Shown piece after piece: positions 55,583-63,468 of a stretch of DNA of 64,000 nt. The translations under genes and the position numbers were made by a program. The notes under the pieces are model-generated. The model saw only the letters and a list, made by a program, of their open reading frames with translations. It had not been told where the DNA came from and made no database searches. This DNA is from Methanobacterium sp. (GTDB lineage Archaea > Methanobacteriota > Methanobacteria > Methanobacteriales > Methanobacteriaceae), in assembly GCF_038562635.1 (NCBI RefSeq), contig NZ_JBCFBO010000001.1, positions 2,024,643 to 2,088,642 on the forward strand. Reading direction: 5' to 3'. Within the stretch, counting starts at the first letter, position 1. Every line of letters begins with the position of its first letter.

Positions 55583-56464
55583 TTGGATGAGTTTTTCCAG
55601 AGATTGAGGGAAATCCAAAAAAAAGAACGTAGTACAAGTGGGTTAGCTGATGTTGGAGATAACTTCTATAAAGATGTTCACAACTATTTAGATAAGCTGA
55701 TAATGAAAATAGGAAATAATCCTTTTTCTTTTGAATCATATCTCCTTAGAGATGCGAGAAGAATTGCAGCAGAAATCTGTGAAAGGCGAGAATATAAAAT
55801 AACAAGTAGTGCTCTGATGAATGTGCATCGTATCTATAGGATATTCGATGAAAAATCTGAAAAATCAGATATAAATTCTCCTGCGATTCCCCCTGCGAAC
55901 TTAACCCCTGAGGAAGAAGATCTTTACTATTCTCTCGTAAAATCACTTTCAAAATATAGGAAGGGGATGAAATCTCCTTTAGCTAAATTTAAAGCGAAAA
56001 AAGAGAAACAGGAGTTAAGATCAGAAGTATCAAACGTTCCAGAGCCATCTGCGCCGTTAGCTAATGAAAATCTAAGCGCGGGAAATGTTAAGAAAGCAGC
56101 ACCTGCTGGAATTGAACATGATATTGAAAGTTTTCAGGCATATACAAGTCCCGGATTTGAAGCACCTGATATAGAACCGCCTATAGGGCCCGAATTAGAA
56201 CCAGAATTAGAATCAGATATCGGACCTGAAATGGACTTTGAAAGTCTTGAGAAAAGAATTTCAAAGGCAGCTGATCAAAAGGATCCAGTTAAAACACTAA
56301 TGGTTCTTGAAGAGCTTCCTTCTATTATGGGTATTGATAAAAAAGTTTACGGCCCTTTATCTCCTCAAGATGTAATTACGATGCCTGAACCAAATGCAAG
56401 GATACTCATAAAGAATAATAAAGGGAAATTTATTGAAAAATACGAAAAAATATCTTATAGATGA
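55583..56464 (+). CDS. gins51: Archaeal GINS complex subunit (Gins51 type)
   Basis: An N-terminal all-helical A domain (FFQRLREIQKKERSTSG, then ARRIAAEICERREYKI) is followed by an acidic, proline-rich linker (about 120-235). A short C-terminal B domain (VYGPLSPQDVITMPEPNARILI) completes the A-B order of Gins51. It works with MCM and GAN in the replicative helicase. The start is a TTG with GAGGA upstream. Its place between pcn and rpl44e is the classic archaeal one. Confidence 0.82.
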   Translation: MDEFFQRLREIQKKERSTSGLADVGDNFYKDVHNYLDKLIMKIGNNPFSFESYLLRDARRIAAEICERREYKITSSALMNVHRIYRIFDEKSEKSDINSPAIPPANLTPEEEDLYYSLVKSLSKYRKGMKSPLAKFKAKKEKQELRSEVSNVPEPSAPLANENLSAGNVKKAAPAGIEHDIESFQAYTSPGFEAPDIEPPIGPELEPELESDIGPEMDFESLEKRISKAADQKDPVKTLMVLEELPSIMGIDKKVYGPLSPQDVITMPEPNARILIKNNKGKFIEKYEKISYR

Positions 56465-56849
56465 GTAACAGGCATTTGGTGCTGTTTAAAAGATATATTT
56501 ATTAAAAATACACAAGAATACCATTATTAATTGGATTATGACATTGTAGCTATTCTATTTATAAAGATATAGTTACCCATTGTAATACATATTACCTAAT
56601 TTTTGCAGAAATTGATGGAATTAATCCAAACATATAAATAAACTATTAAGAATAAATAATGCTAATATCGATTGAACTTTGAAAATCATGATATTTTCAA
56701 GCCAAAAAACCTTATGAAACTATATTTTTCAGGTTTCAAAATCCTCGATTTTGAAAACTGCTGGTTTTAAAGGTTTTTTTAGGAGTTTAATGTAACTATA
56801 TTTTTAATCATAAATATATGGTTTATTTTTATAAATAGAGGTGATTATA
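56465..56849. other. 385-bp intergenic region with hairpin cluster D
   Basis: No gene was seen. Beside hairpin cluster D (56679-56780) it holds AT-rich promoter DNA and the GAGGTGATT ribosome site of rpl44e. Confidence 0.55.
56679..56780. repeat. Hairpin cluster D
   Basis: TTGAAAATCATGATATTTTCAA-like palindrome arms (56679-56700) are followed by a nested structure: an outer stem AAAAAACCTT (56704-56713) with AAGGTTTTTT (56770-56779) around TTTCAAAATC-CTC-GATTTTGAAA (56734-56756, arms only). It lies in the leader or promoter of rpl44e. Confidence 0.7.
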
Positions 56850-57128
56850 ATGAAAATTCCAAAAGAAAGAAGAACTTACTGTCCAAGTTGTAAAAAACAT
56901 ACTCTTCATGAAGTATTCCAATCCAAAAAAAGGAAAGCAAGCGAGCTTAAATGGGGGCAACGTCAGTTCAGAAGGGTCACAAGTGGGTACAGAGGTTATC
57001 CAAGGCCACTTCCATCTGGAAACAAACCAGTCAAAAAACTGGATTTAAGATACAAATGTAAAGAATGTGGAAAAGCACACATTAAAAGAAACTCATTTAG
57101 AGCAGGAAAAGTGGAGTTTGTAAGCTAG
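56850..57128 (+). CDS. rpl44e: 50S ribosomal protein L44e
   Basis: Zinc ligands CPSCKKH and CKECGKAH, and the basic central region, are typical. The start at 56850 (MKIPKERRTYC) follows GAGGTGATT; an ATG three codons earlier lies in the spacer. It starts the rpl44e-rps27e-aif2a-nop10-PAC2 operon. Confidence 0.97.
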   Translation: MKIPKERRTYCPSCKKHTLHEVFQSKKRKASELKWGQRQFRRVTSGYRGYPRPLPSGNKPVKKLDLRYKCKECGKAHIKRNSFRAGKVEFVS

Positions 57129-57136
57129 GTGATCTC

Positions 57137-57322
57137 ATGGCAATTGCAGGAACTCACAAAAGTAATTTTTTAAAAGTCAAATGTTTGGACTGCGGAAATC
57201 AGCAGACTGTATTCGATCACGCAGCATCAAACGTCCAGTGTATCATATGTGGGAAAACACTGGTAAAACCAAAAGGCGGAAAATCTGAAATAGTAGCTCA
57301 GATTATTGAAGTCCTTGATTAA
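57137..57322 (+). CDS. rps27e: 30S ribosomal protein S27e
   Basis: 61 residues with one zinc ribbon (CLDCGNQQ and CIICGKTL). It lies 8 nt downstream of rpl44e, with AGGTGATCTC before the ATG. Confidence 0.97.
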   Translation: MAIAGTHKSNFLKVKCLDCGNQQTVFDHAASNVQCIICGKTLVKPKGGKSEIVAQIIEVLD

Positions 57323-57358
57323 GTAAAGTTAAGGGCTAATCCAAAATCAGGTGTTTTA

Positions 57359-58138
57359 ATGGTAAGAATGAAAAGAGAATGGCCCAGCGAAGGAGATTTA
57401 ATAGTAGGAACAGTGCACAAAGTTTTAAACTATGGTGCATTTGCTTCCCTTGAAGAATATGAAGGAAAGGAAGCTTTTATTCATATTTCTGAAGTATCTT
57501 CGGGATGGGTAAAAAATATCAGGGATTATGTCCGTGAAAACCAGAAAATCGTTGCAAGAGTCTTAAGGGTAAACCCTAAAAAAGGCCACGTCGACGTTTC
57601 CATGAAAAGGATAAGGGAAGATCAAAGGACAAGGAAAATTCAGCAGTGGAAAATCGAGCAAAAAGCTGAAAAACTGCTTGAAATATCTGCAAAAACAATA
57701 GGAAAAGATCTTGATGCTGCATATGATGAAATTGGATATGCTATCATAGATGAATTCGGTGATCTTTACGAAGCATTTGAAACAGCCGCAGAAGAAGGAG
57801 AAAGTGCACTTAAAGATAGAGGAATAGATGGGGAATGGGCAACAACTATAACTGAAGTTGCTAAAAAGAACATATCTCCTCCGGAAGTTCAGATAACTGG
57901 ATATATTAACTTAAAATCTTATGCACCTAATGGTGTTGATATAATAAAAGAGGCACTCGGATCTGTTGAGGCTGATAACGTTTCAGTCCAATGTGTTGGA
58001 GCTCCAAGATATCGGTTAATAGTTAAATCTTCTGATTACCTTACAGCAGAAAACTTAATGAAAGATGCAGCACAGCAGTGCATTGAACTTGTTGTTGAGG
58101 AAGGCGGGGAAGGCGAATTCCAGCGTGAATTAGAATAG
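57359..58138 (+). CDS. aif2a: Translation initiation factor aIF2 alpha subunit
   Basis: An S1 domain (GDLIVGTVHKVLNYGAFASL, EAFIHISEVSSGWVKN) is followed by a helical domain and a C-terminal alpha-beta domain, the order of eIF2-alpha. It forms the initiator-tRNA-binding complex with aIF2 gamma. GGTG lies 5 nt before the ATG. Confidence 0.96.
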   Translation: MVRMKREWPSEGDLIVGTVHKVLNYGAFASLEEYEGKEAFIHISEVSSGWVKNIRDYVRENQKIVARVLRVNPKKGHVDVSMKRIREDQRTRKIQQWKIEQKAEKLLEISAKTIGKDLDAAYDEIGYAIIDEFGDLYEAFETAAEEGESALKDRGIDGEWATTITEVAKKNISPPEVQITGYINLKSYAPNGVDIIKEALGSVEADNVSVQCVGAPRYRLIVKSSDYLTAENLMKDAAQQCIELVVEEGGEGEFQRELE

Positions 58139-58175
58139 GAATATAACTCCATAATAGTATGCTACAGGTCTTTTA

Positions 58176-58352
58176 ATGAAAATGAAAATGAAAAAGTGTA
58201 AATCCTGCGGGGAATATACACTTAAAGACAAATGTCCTTACTGTGAAGGTAAAGTTGGAGTGGTATATCCACCTAAGTATTCTCCTGAAGATAAATATGG
58301 GAAGTACCGGAGAATACTTAAAAAACAACTGCTTAAAAAAAGGAGTGATTAG
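58176..58352 (+). CDS. nop10: H/ACA ribonucleoprotein protein Nop10
   Basis: 58 residues, starting MKMKMKKCKSCGEYTLKDKC with a zinc ribbon (CKSCG, CPYCEG) and the Nop10 motif PPKYSPEDKYGKYRR. It ends one base before the next start codon. AGGTC lies 6-7 nt before the ATG. Nop10 works with Cbf5 in RNA-guided pseudouridylation; its place after aif2a is the standard archaeal order. Confidence 0.94.
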   Translation: MKMKMKKCKSCGEYTLKDKCPYCEGKVGVVYPPKYSPEDKYGKYRRILKKQLLKKRSD

Positions 58353-59120
58353 ATGAATAAAACTTATGTGAAGATGATAGAAGAGGTGGACCTTAAAGAA
58401 CCCATATTCATAGAGGCACTTCCTGGAATCGGTCACGTTGGTAAATTAGTTGCAGAGCACATAATTCATGAACTCGATGCAAAAAAATTTGCAGAGTTAT
58501 ACTCACCATCATTTCCGCCACAAGTCTTTGTAAGTGAAGAAGGGCTTATTGAACCAATGAAAAATGAGTTTTACGCACTTAACGGTGACAATGGGCAGGA
58601 TTATATAATTCTTGTTGGAAATACCCAAGGTTTAAGTCCAGAAGGTCAACACGAAGTATGTGGAATTATACTTGACCTTGTAGAAAAATATGGGGTTAAA
58701 CAGATGTTCACCCTCGGTGGTCTTGGAACAGGTCAACCTATTGAAAAATCAAAAGTATTAGGTGCAGCTACTACATTAGAACTTGCAGAAATGTTGAAAG
58801 AACATAATGTAACTCTAAGATCCGCAGATGGAGGTATAATCGGGGCATCAGGCCTTCTTTTAGGAATGGGCATGCTTCGAGGTATTAATGGTGTATGCCT
58901 TATGGGTGAAACACCCGGATATTTCATAGATGCTGATGCTTCTAAAGCAGTTTTAACAGTTTTACTGGATATACTGAATATGGAAATAGATATCGTTAAA
59001 TTAGAGGAAAGAGCAGAAGAAACTCGTAAGATGATATCCAAAGCTCAGCAAATGGAGCGAGAAATGGCTGAAAGAATGCACATAGCTCCTGGCGAAGAAG
59101 ATTTAAGATACATCGGGTAA
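58353..59120 (+). CDS. PAC2-family protein (proteasome assembly chaperone-like)
   Basis: EALPGIGHVGKLVAEHIIHEL, FTLGGLGTG and GGIIGASGLLLGMGMLRGI are hallmarks of archaeal PAC2/DUF75 proteins. The C-terminus is a helical, charged tail. GGAGTGAT precedes the ATG. It ends the aif2a-nop10 operon. Archaeal members are suggested proteasome chaperones; direct evidence is limited. Confidence 0.9.
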   Translation: MNKTYVKMIEEVDLKEPIFIEALPGIGHVGKLVAEHIIHELDAKKFAELYSPSFPPQVFVSEEGLIEPMKNEFYALNGDNGQDYIILVGNTQGLSPEGQHEVCGIILDLVEKYGVKQMFTLGGLGTGQPIEKSKVLGAATTLELAEMLKEHNVTLRSADGGIIGASGLLLGMGMLRGINGVCLMGETPGYFIDADASKAVLTVLLDILNMEIDIVKLEERAEETRKMISKAQQMEREMAERMHIAPGEEDLRYIG

Positions 59121-59248
59121 TCACATTATTTTTAAACCTGATTACCATTTATTTTGATTTATTTTTGAGTGATTGTATGACATCACAGATATTTGTTTAG
59201 AATTATTTTTTTCCACAGAAAGCATGTAAATTTCAAGTGGTGGAGTTT

Positions 59249-60451
59249 ATGATTATTAATGCAGATCTACATATTCACAGCCTTTATTCAATGGCAACTT
59301 CAAAAAATATGACCATAAGCACGATTGCATCAGAGTCAAAACTTAAAGGATTGGATTTAGTTGGCACGGGTGATGGTTTTCATCCGGAATGGCTTCAAAT
59401 TATAGAGCAGAATACAAAGCCTTCAAAAACAGGAATATATTCAGTTAAAGAATGTGATAATGATTCACAGACGCGCTTGATAAAGAGTGTGGAGCATCCT
59501 GAGACCAGCACAGCTAAATGTAAATTCATTTTAACCGCTGAAGTTGAAGACCGCAATAGAGTTCACCAGCTTATTATTTTACCTTCAATTGAATCTGCTT
59601 ACCAGATAAGGGAAGAATTACCATCTAAAAATATAGATAAAGAAGGTAGGCCTAGAGTTAATATGAATGGGGCGGAATTAATGGATTTAATTAAAGATCA
59701 CAAAGGATTAATAGGTCCTGCCCATGCATTTACTCCATGGACAAGCATTTACAAGGAATTTGACAGTATATATGACTGTTACAATGATACTCCTGATTTT
59801 TTAGAGCTCGGACTTTCAGCGGATACTGATATGGCAGATAGAATAGAAGAACTTCAGAACATCCCATTCCTTTCAAATTCAGATGCGCATTCGCCGTGGC
59901 CCCACAGGCTTGGAAGAGAATTCAATGAAATTGAAATTAAAAAAATGACATTTGATGCATTTAAAGACGCAATAAAGGCAAAAAAAGTTGTAGGAAACTA
60001 CGGATTTGATCCAAGGCTCGGTAAATATCATGAAACTGGCTGTGTAAGATGCTATGACACGATCATGATCGAAAAAGCACGGGAACTTAAGATGAGATGT
60101 CCATGCGGAGGACTTATAAAAAAAGGTGTTAAGGATAGGATAAGCGACATTGCAAAATGGGATGAGCCGCACCACCCAGAATTCAGGCCTAAATATACGC
60201 ATATTCTTCCACTAGCTGAGATAATAAGTCTTGTTCATGGAAAAGGGATCACTACGGTTTATGTTCAGAAAATATGGAAAGAACTGGTACAGACATTTGG
60301 AAGTGAAATAGAAGTTCTGATTTATGCATCTCTCGACGAGATTGCAAGAACTGAATCTAAACTGGCAGGGGTTATAAAGTCATTTAGAGAAAATACTTTG
60401 AAAATTCAGCCAGGTTCCGGTGGACATTATGGGCAAATTATTTTAGGCTGA
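59249..60451 (+). CDS. Endonuclease Q-type PHP phosphoesterase
   Basis: The PHP metal site is clear: DLHIHSLYS at the N-terminus, GTGDGFHPEW, AEVED, GPAHAF, and SNSDAHSPWPHRLG. A zinc-ribbon insert (CVRC, CPCGG) and the C-terminal GSGGHYGQI complete the pattern of archaeal EndoQ, which nicks DNA 5' of deaminated bases. The start at 59249 follows GGTGGAG; 59237 is part of the ribosome site. Confidence 0.85.
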   Translation: MIINADLHIHSLYSMATSKNMTISTIASESKLKGLDLVGTGDGFHPEWLQIIEQNTKPSKTGIYSVKECDNDSQTRLIKSVEHPETSTAKCKFILTAEVEDRNRVHQLIILPSIESAYQIREELPSKNIDKEGRPRVNMNGAELMDLIKDHKGLIGPAHAFTPWTSIYKEFDSIYDCYNDTPDFLELGLSADTDMADRIEELQNIPFLSNSDAHSPWPHRLGREFNEIEIKKMTFDAFKDAIKAKKVVGNYGFDPRLGKYHETGCVRCYDTIMIEKARELKMRCPCGGLIKKGVKDRISDIAKWDEPHHPEFRPKYTHILPLAEIISLVHGKGITTVYVQKIWKELVQTFGSEIEVLIYASLDEIARTESKLAGVIKSFRENTLKIQPGSGGHYGQIILG

Positions 60452-60565
60452 ATTTTCTTAATTTAAACATTTTTAGATATTATCCTCTTTTTTAAATAAT
60501 AGCTGCCAGTTCGATCAGCGGCATGTATAGATTTGATAAATAAATTTAAAGTGTAAAATATTCTG

Positions 60566-61111
60566 TTACGTGTTTTCAGATGCTAAACTGGAATCTTTTT
60601 GTTTTTCCAGTAAGGGAATTACTACTGTTTCTTCTTCATATGCCCCTGCATCCTGGATTAAACACCCTTCAATTTTGGAGTGAATGGCGGCAGCGTTTTC
60701 TGTGTCTACCAGGTCAACTATTTCGATTTGATCTCTAAATCTCTGGACTGCGTCATCGGTGACGTTTTCAAGATAGGGTATCGCCCCTTCAGCGCCTACT
60801 ATTCTTTTTTTTGCATCTACACCGTTTTCATGTAGGGCTTTAATAGTTTGGCCAGTGATGTGTCCCTGGACCTCTGCACCGCAAACCACAAGGAACCTTA
60901 TGTTAGGGTTGGAAACAACATTACCAATGACTTTTTCAATACCAAGATTTTCAGTGTGAAGAGAGCCTGATATTGATGCTCCTGCTTCAACAGGTTCATT
61001 TCCCATATGTGACCCGAGGGTAACTACTGCTACTGCGTTTTCTTCATCTCCGACAGTATAATCGCCGACTATCTGCGGCCATCCTTCAGCAGCGGGTTTT
61101 TTGTTTACCAT
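60566..61111 (-). CDS. Soluble MtrA paralog (corrinoid domain, no membrane anchor), copy 1
   Basis: It aligns along its length with the cytoplasmic domain of MtrA, the corrinoid subunit of methyl-H4MPT:CoM methyltransferase: VNKKPAAEGWP, LGSH, GTTENLGIEK-like HTENLGIEKVIGN, and VQGHITGQ with the cobalt-ligand His84 at the same position. It stops at ~181 residues, before the MtrA linker and C-terminal membrane helix. The ATG at 61111 has GGAGATG upstream. It may take part in methyl transfer outside the Mtr complex. Its promoter carries three TAAC-N5-GTTA operators. Confidence 0.9.
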   Translation of the reverse strand: MVNKKPAAEGWPQIVGDYTVGDEENAVAVVTLGSHMGNEPVEAGASISGSLHTENLGIEKVIGNVVSNPNIRFLVVCGAEVQGHITGQTIKALHENGVDAKKRIVGAEGAIPYLENVTDDAVQRFRDQIEIVDLVDTENAAAIHSKIEGCLIQDAGAYEEETVVIPLLEKQKDSSLASENT

Positions 61112-61125
61112 ACTTTTCATCTCCT

Positions 61126-61321
61126 GCAAAATTTACAATTTTGCGGACCCGAAAATCTTTGATTTTCGACGGTCCGGTAAAATTTGCAGACCAAAAAATC
61201 ATAGCCGCCAAACACATAGTGTTTGCGGCATGCAAAAAACCAATGGTTTTTGCGGTTGCAAATCGAAGATTTGCAAACATCGAAAATGTAATTTCGTAAA
61301 CATCGAAATTAACAATTTCGA
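61126..61321. repeat. Tandem hairpin array C in the mtrA-copy-1 leader (about seven palindromes)
   Basis: Hairpins lie at 61126-61144, 61150-61168 (inside an outer CGGACC/GGTCCG stem, 61144-61149 and 61171-61176), 61204-61229, 61232-61253, 61256-61276, 61281-61296 and 61303-61321. Loops are mainly 3 nt. The first begins next to the ribosome site of the gene, so the array should be transcribed in its 5' leader. Confidence 0.85.
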
Positions 61322-61360
61322 CAGATTTTAAGGTTTAGCTACAATTTTTTAATGATTCTT

Positions 61361-61421
61361 TAACCAATAGTTAATTTTTAACTATAAGTTAAATTTTAAC
61401 TTGTAGTTAACATTATATAAA
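61361..61421 (-). promoter_or_regulatory. mtrA-copy-1 promoter with three TAAC-N5-GTTA operators
   Basis: On the minus strand a TATA box TTTATATAA (61421-61413) is followed after 3 nt by operators at 61397-61409, 61379-61391 and 61361-61373, each TAAC-N5-GTTA, exactly 18 bp apart. They overlap the expected transcription start, so a bound repressor would block initiation. Confidence 0.75.
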
Positions 61422-61664
61422 ACTTTTGTTTAAAATTAATATGACACAGATCATCAAATAGAAAAAAATTTTAAAAATTTACATTATAGTTCTAACTTTA
61501 ACATATGGTGATATATGTGTTGTAATTAATGTTTATCCATCATATAATGACATTCTAAGCTCAGCATTAAATTTGTAAGACAGAAACTTTATTATCTCAT
61601 TGGACTAATTTTAAACTAGTAAAATAATGAGCTTGAAGTTAGATAAAATTTAGAGGAGAATCAT

Positions 61665-62306
61665 ATGGCTATTTCCAGAAAACAACGAGAAAGAGAACAG
61701 AGGCGCAATGGACTCATAGATGCTGCAGAAAAGCTCTTCTTTGAGAGGGGTTACGATAATGTTACAATGGATGAAATAGCAGATGAGGCTGAGGTTAATA
61801 AAGCACTGCTTTACTACTACTTCAAGAATAAGGAAGCGCTGTTTTTTGCTGTTGATCTTCGTGGAGTCAGAATATTGCATGAACTGTATGTAAAATGTTC
61901 TAATCTTGATGTTGATGGTTATAACAAAATAAAATTAATGATTCAAAGTCTTTTTGAATTTTCTAAAGATTATCCAGATTATTTCCGTATTTATCGTTAT
62001 GCGAGGACAGAAAGGTTCCAGATGAGTGATAATAAAGATGCAAAAGAACTTGTAGATCTGACAACTGGAATATGGAGAATCATGGTTGAAGCGATACTTC
62101 AGGGGATGAATGATGGAACCATTCGAAAGGACGTGGATCCTGTAGAAATGTCTATTTATATTAATGTTATGAGTATGGGGGCTTTAAACATTGATATGAG
62201 CTTTAAATTGATATTGGAAGGCAGAGGAATACATCAAGATAAATTTTGGGGAGATTTGCAGCGTTTTTTGGATCCTGCAATCACAAATCGTTCTTTAATT
62301 GATTGA
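61665..62306 (+). CDS. TetR family transcriptional regulator, copy 1
   Basis: The N-terminal helix-turn-helix is typical (LIDAAEKLFFERGYDNVTMDEIADEAEVNKALLYYYFKNKEALF, with YYYFKNKEAL as recognition region). The rest is a helical ligand-binding domain. GAGGAGAATC precedes the ATG. It is divergent from mtrA copy 1 and lies next to a second TetR gene sharing its DNA-binding domain (GYDNV-MDEIA). A role in controlling the mtrA paralogs is inferred from position. Confidence 0.92.
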   Translation: MAISRKQREREQRRNGLIDAAEKLFFERGYDNVTMDEIADEAEVNKALLYYYFKNKEALFFAVDLRGVRILHELYVKCSNLDVDGYNKIKLMIQSLFEFSKDYPDYFRIYRYARTERFQMSDNKDAKELVDLTTGIWRIMVEAILQGMNDGTIRKDVDPVEMSIYINVMSMGALNIDMSFKLILEGRGIHQDKFWGDLQRFLDPAITNRSLID

Positions 62307-62374
62307 ATATGCAGAAGATGGTCGCATTCATAAGAAATTAAACCGATTTAGCCTATTCATTCATTAACTAAATT

Positions 62375-62399
62375 TTTATATTAAAATGACTAAATGTTA
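62375..62399 (+). promoter_or_regulatory. Promoter of the second TetR gene with one operator-like site
   Basis: TATA box TTTATATTA (62375-62383), 3 nt, then TGAC-N5-GTTA (62387-62399): the same geometry as the two mtrA promoters but with one site and one mismatch. This suggests autoregulation. Confidence 0.6.
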
Positions 62400-62441
62400 C
62401 ATAATAAGCTCTATTTTAATTTATTTGGCCTGGGTGAGACA

Positions 62442-63119
62442 ATGGCAATTTCAGATAGGAAAAAACGGGAAAAAGAATATAGGAGGCAGTCTATTATCGA
62501 CGCCGCTGAAAAGCTGTTTTTTGAGAAAGGCTATGATAACGTTTCTATGAACGATATTGCTGGTGTGGTTGAATTGAACAGGGCCACAATTTATCTTTAC
62601 TTCGAAAATAAAGAAGCATTGTGCTTTGCAGTTGTTTTAAGGGGAGTTAGAATGTTAAATGCGATGATCAAAGATAATGTGAGGAAAGCTATTGACCGTC
62701 AAAAGATAAATACGATAGGAAGGTCATATTACACATTTTTCCAGGCATATCCTCAATATCTTCAAGTCTATACTTTTTTCCAATCAGGAAGGTTTAATTT
62801 AACCGGTTTAAGGGGCCGCGCATACCAAGATGTAAATGAGATACTTAAATTGCAAAGGGACATTTTTGATTTTATACATATAAATATTAAAGATGGAATA
62901 AGAAAAGGAAGCATTCTTTCGGATATAGAAGGGTTAAAAAGAGAGGGGATCCGTCAGGATATAGATTCTTTTTATGCAACGAGTTTGATTTTATCTACAA
63001 TAGAGAGTATTATAAAGCTTCCCCCATCTTTAGAAGAAGAACTTAAAGATAGAGAAATAACTGAATACCAATTTGAAGCGCTTTTAATGCACTTTGTAAG
63101 CAGATTACTTATGAATTAA
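62442..63119 (+). CDS. TetR family transcriptional regulator, copy 2
   Basis: The HTH region IIDAAEKLFFEKGYDNVSMNDIAGVVELNRATIYLYFENKEAL is followed by a helical effector domain longer than that of copy 1. The ATG at 62442 follows GGGTGAGACA; a 16-codon extension to 62394 overlaps the promoter operator and is rejected. It precedes mtrA copy 2, whose promoter has three strong operators, and its own promoter has one related site, so it is the better candidate for the mtrA regulator. Confidence 0.92.
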   Translation: MAISDRKKREKEYRRQSIIDAAEKLFFEKGYDNVSMNDIAGVVELNRATIYLYFENKEALCFAVVLRGVRMLNAMIKDNVRKAIDRQKINTIGRSYYTFFQAYPQYLQVYTFFQSGRFNLTGLRGRAYQDVNEILKLQRDIFDFIHINIKDGIRKGSILSDIEGLKREGIRQDIDSFYATSLILSTIESIIKLPPSLEEELKDREITEYQFEALLMHFVSRLLMN

Positions 63120-63468
63120 TGTTAAGAATGTCGTTGAATCTAAAATTAGTTATTGTTTTAAATTTTAGTTTTTTTAGTTGTTATTTATGTTTTTAAAAAT
63201 ATATTTGCTTTTTTATGGTTTTTACAGTTTAAAATGGTTTATTTAACGTTTCTTCCCATTTAAATTTAGATTCTTTTTACTTTTTCATGCAAGGTTTACC
63301 CAAAACATTTATATTACACTAACACTATGTTATAAAATAACACTGTGTTAAAAAATAACAACCTGTTATAAAATGACAGGTGGAAAGCCACTGAGATCTC
63401 CAAGGTAAAAAAAGTTTAGAAACAGCCGATGGAATTAGTATTTTCCATCTAAAGGAGGTTAAATTGTA
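63120..63468. other. 349-bp region upstream of mtrA copy 2
   Basis: The left part is T-rich and may terminate the TetR transcript. The right part holds the three-operator promoter (63308-63368) and a ~100-nt leader with a small stem near 63428-63450 (GATGGAA/TTCCATC) before AAAGGAGG. No gene was seen. Confidence 0.6.
63308..63368 (+). promoter_or_regulatory. mtrA-copy-2 promoter with three TAAC-N5-GTTA operators
   Basis: TATA box TTTATATTA (63308-63316), 3 nt, then operators TAACACTATGTTA (63320-63332), TAACACTGTGTTA (63338-63350) and TAACAACCTGTTA (63356-63368), 18 bp apart. The arrangement equals that in front of mtrA copy 1. Confidence 0.78.

Larger units (their letters stand above)
61112..61664. 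other. 553-bp divergent region: hairpin array C, operators and promoters
   Basis: From left to right it holds array C (61126-61321) in the leader of mtrA copy 1, the three-operator promoter (61361-61421), and AT-rich DNA before the first TetR gene. No gene was seen. Confidence 0.65.

Noticed and set aside
61101..61331. Open frames on both strands over 61.09-61.33 kb
   Set aside because: They are produced by hairpin array C; the sequence is explained by inverted repeats.
63320..63373. Three 18-bp direct repeats considered as a CRISPR or iteron origin
   Set aside because: There are no spacers, and the position directly after a TATA box and the matching set at 61361-61409 fit repressor operators better.
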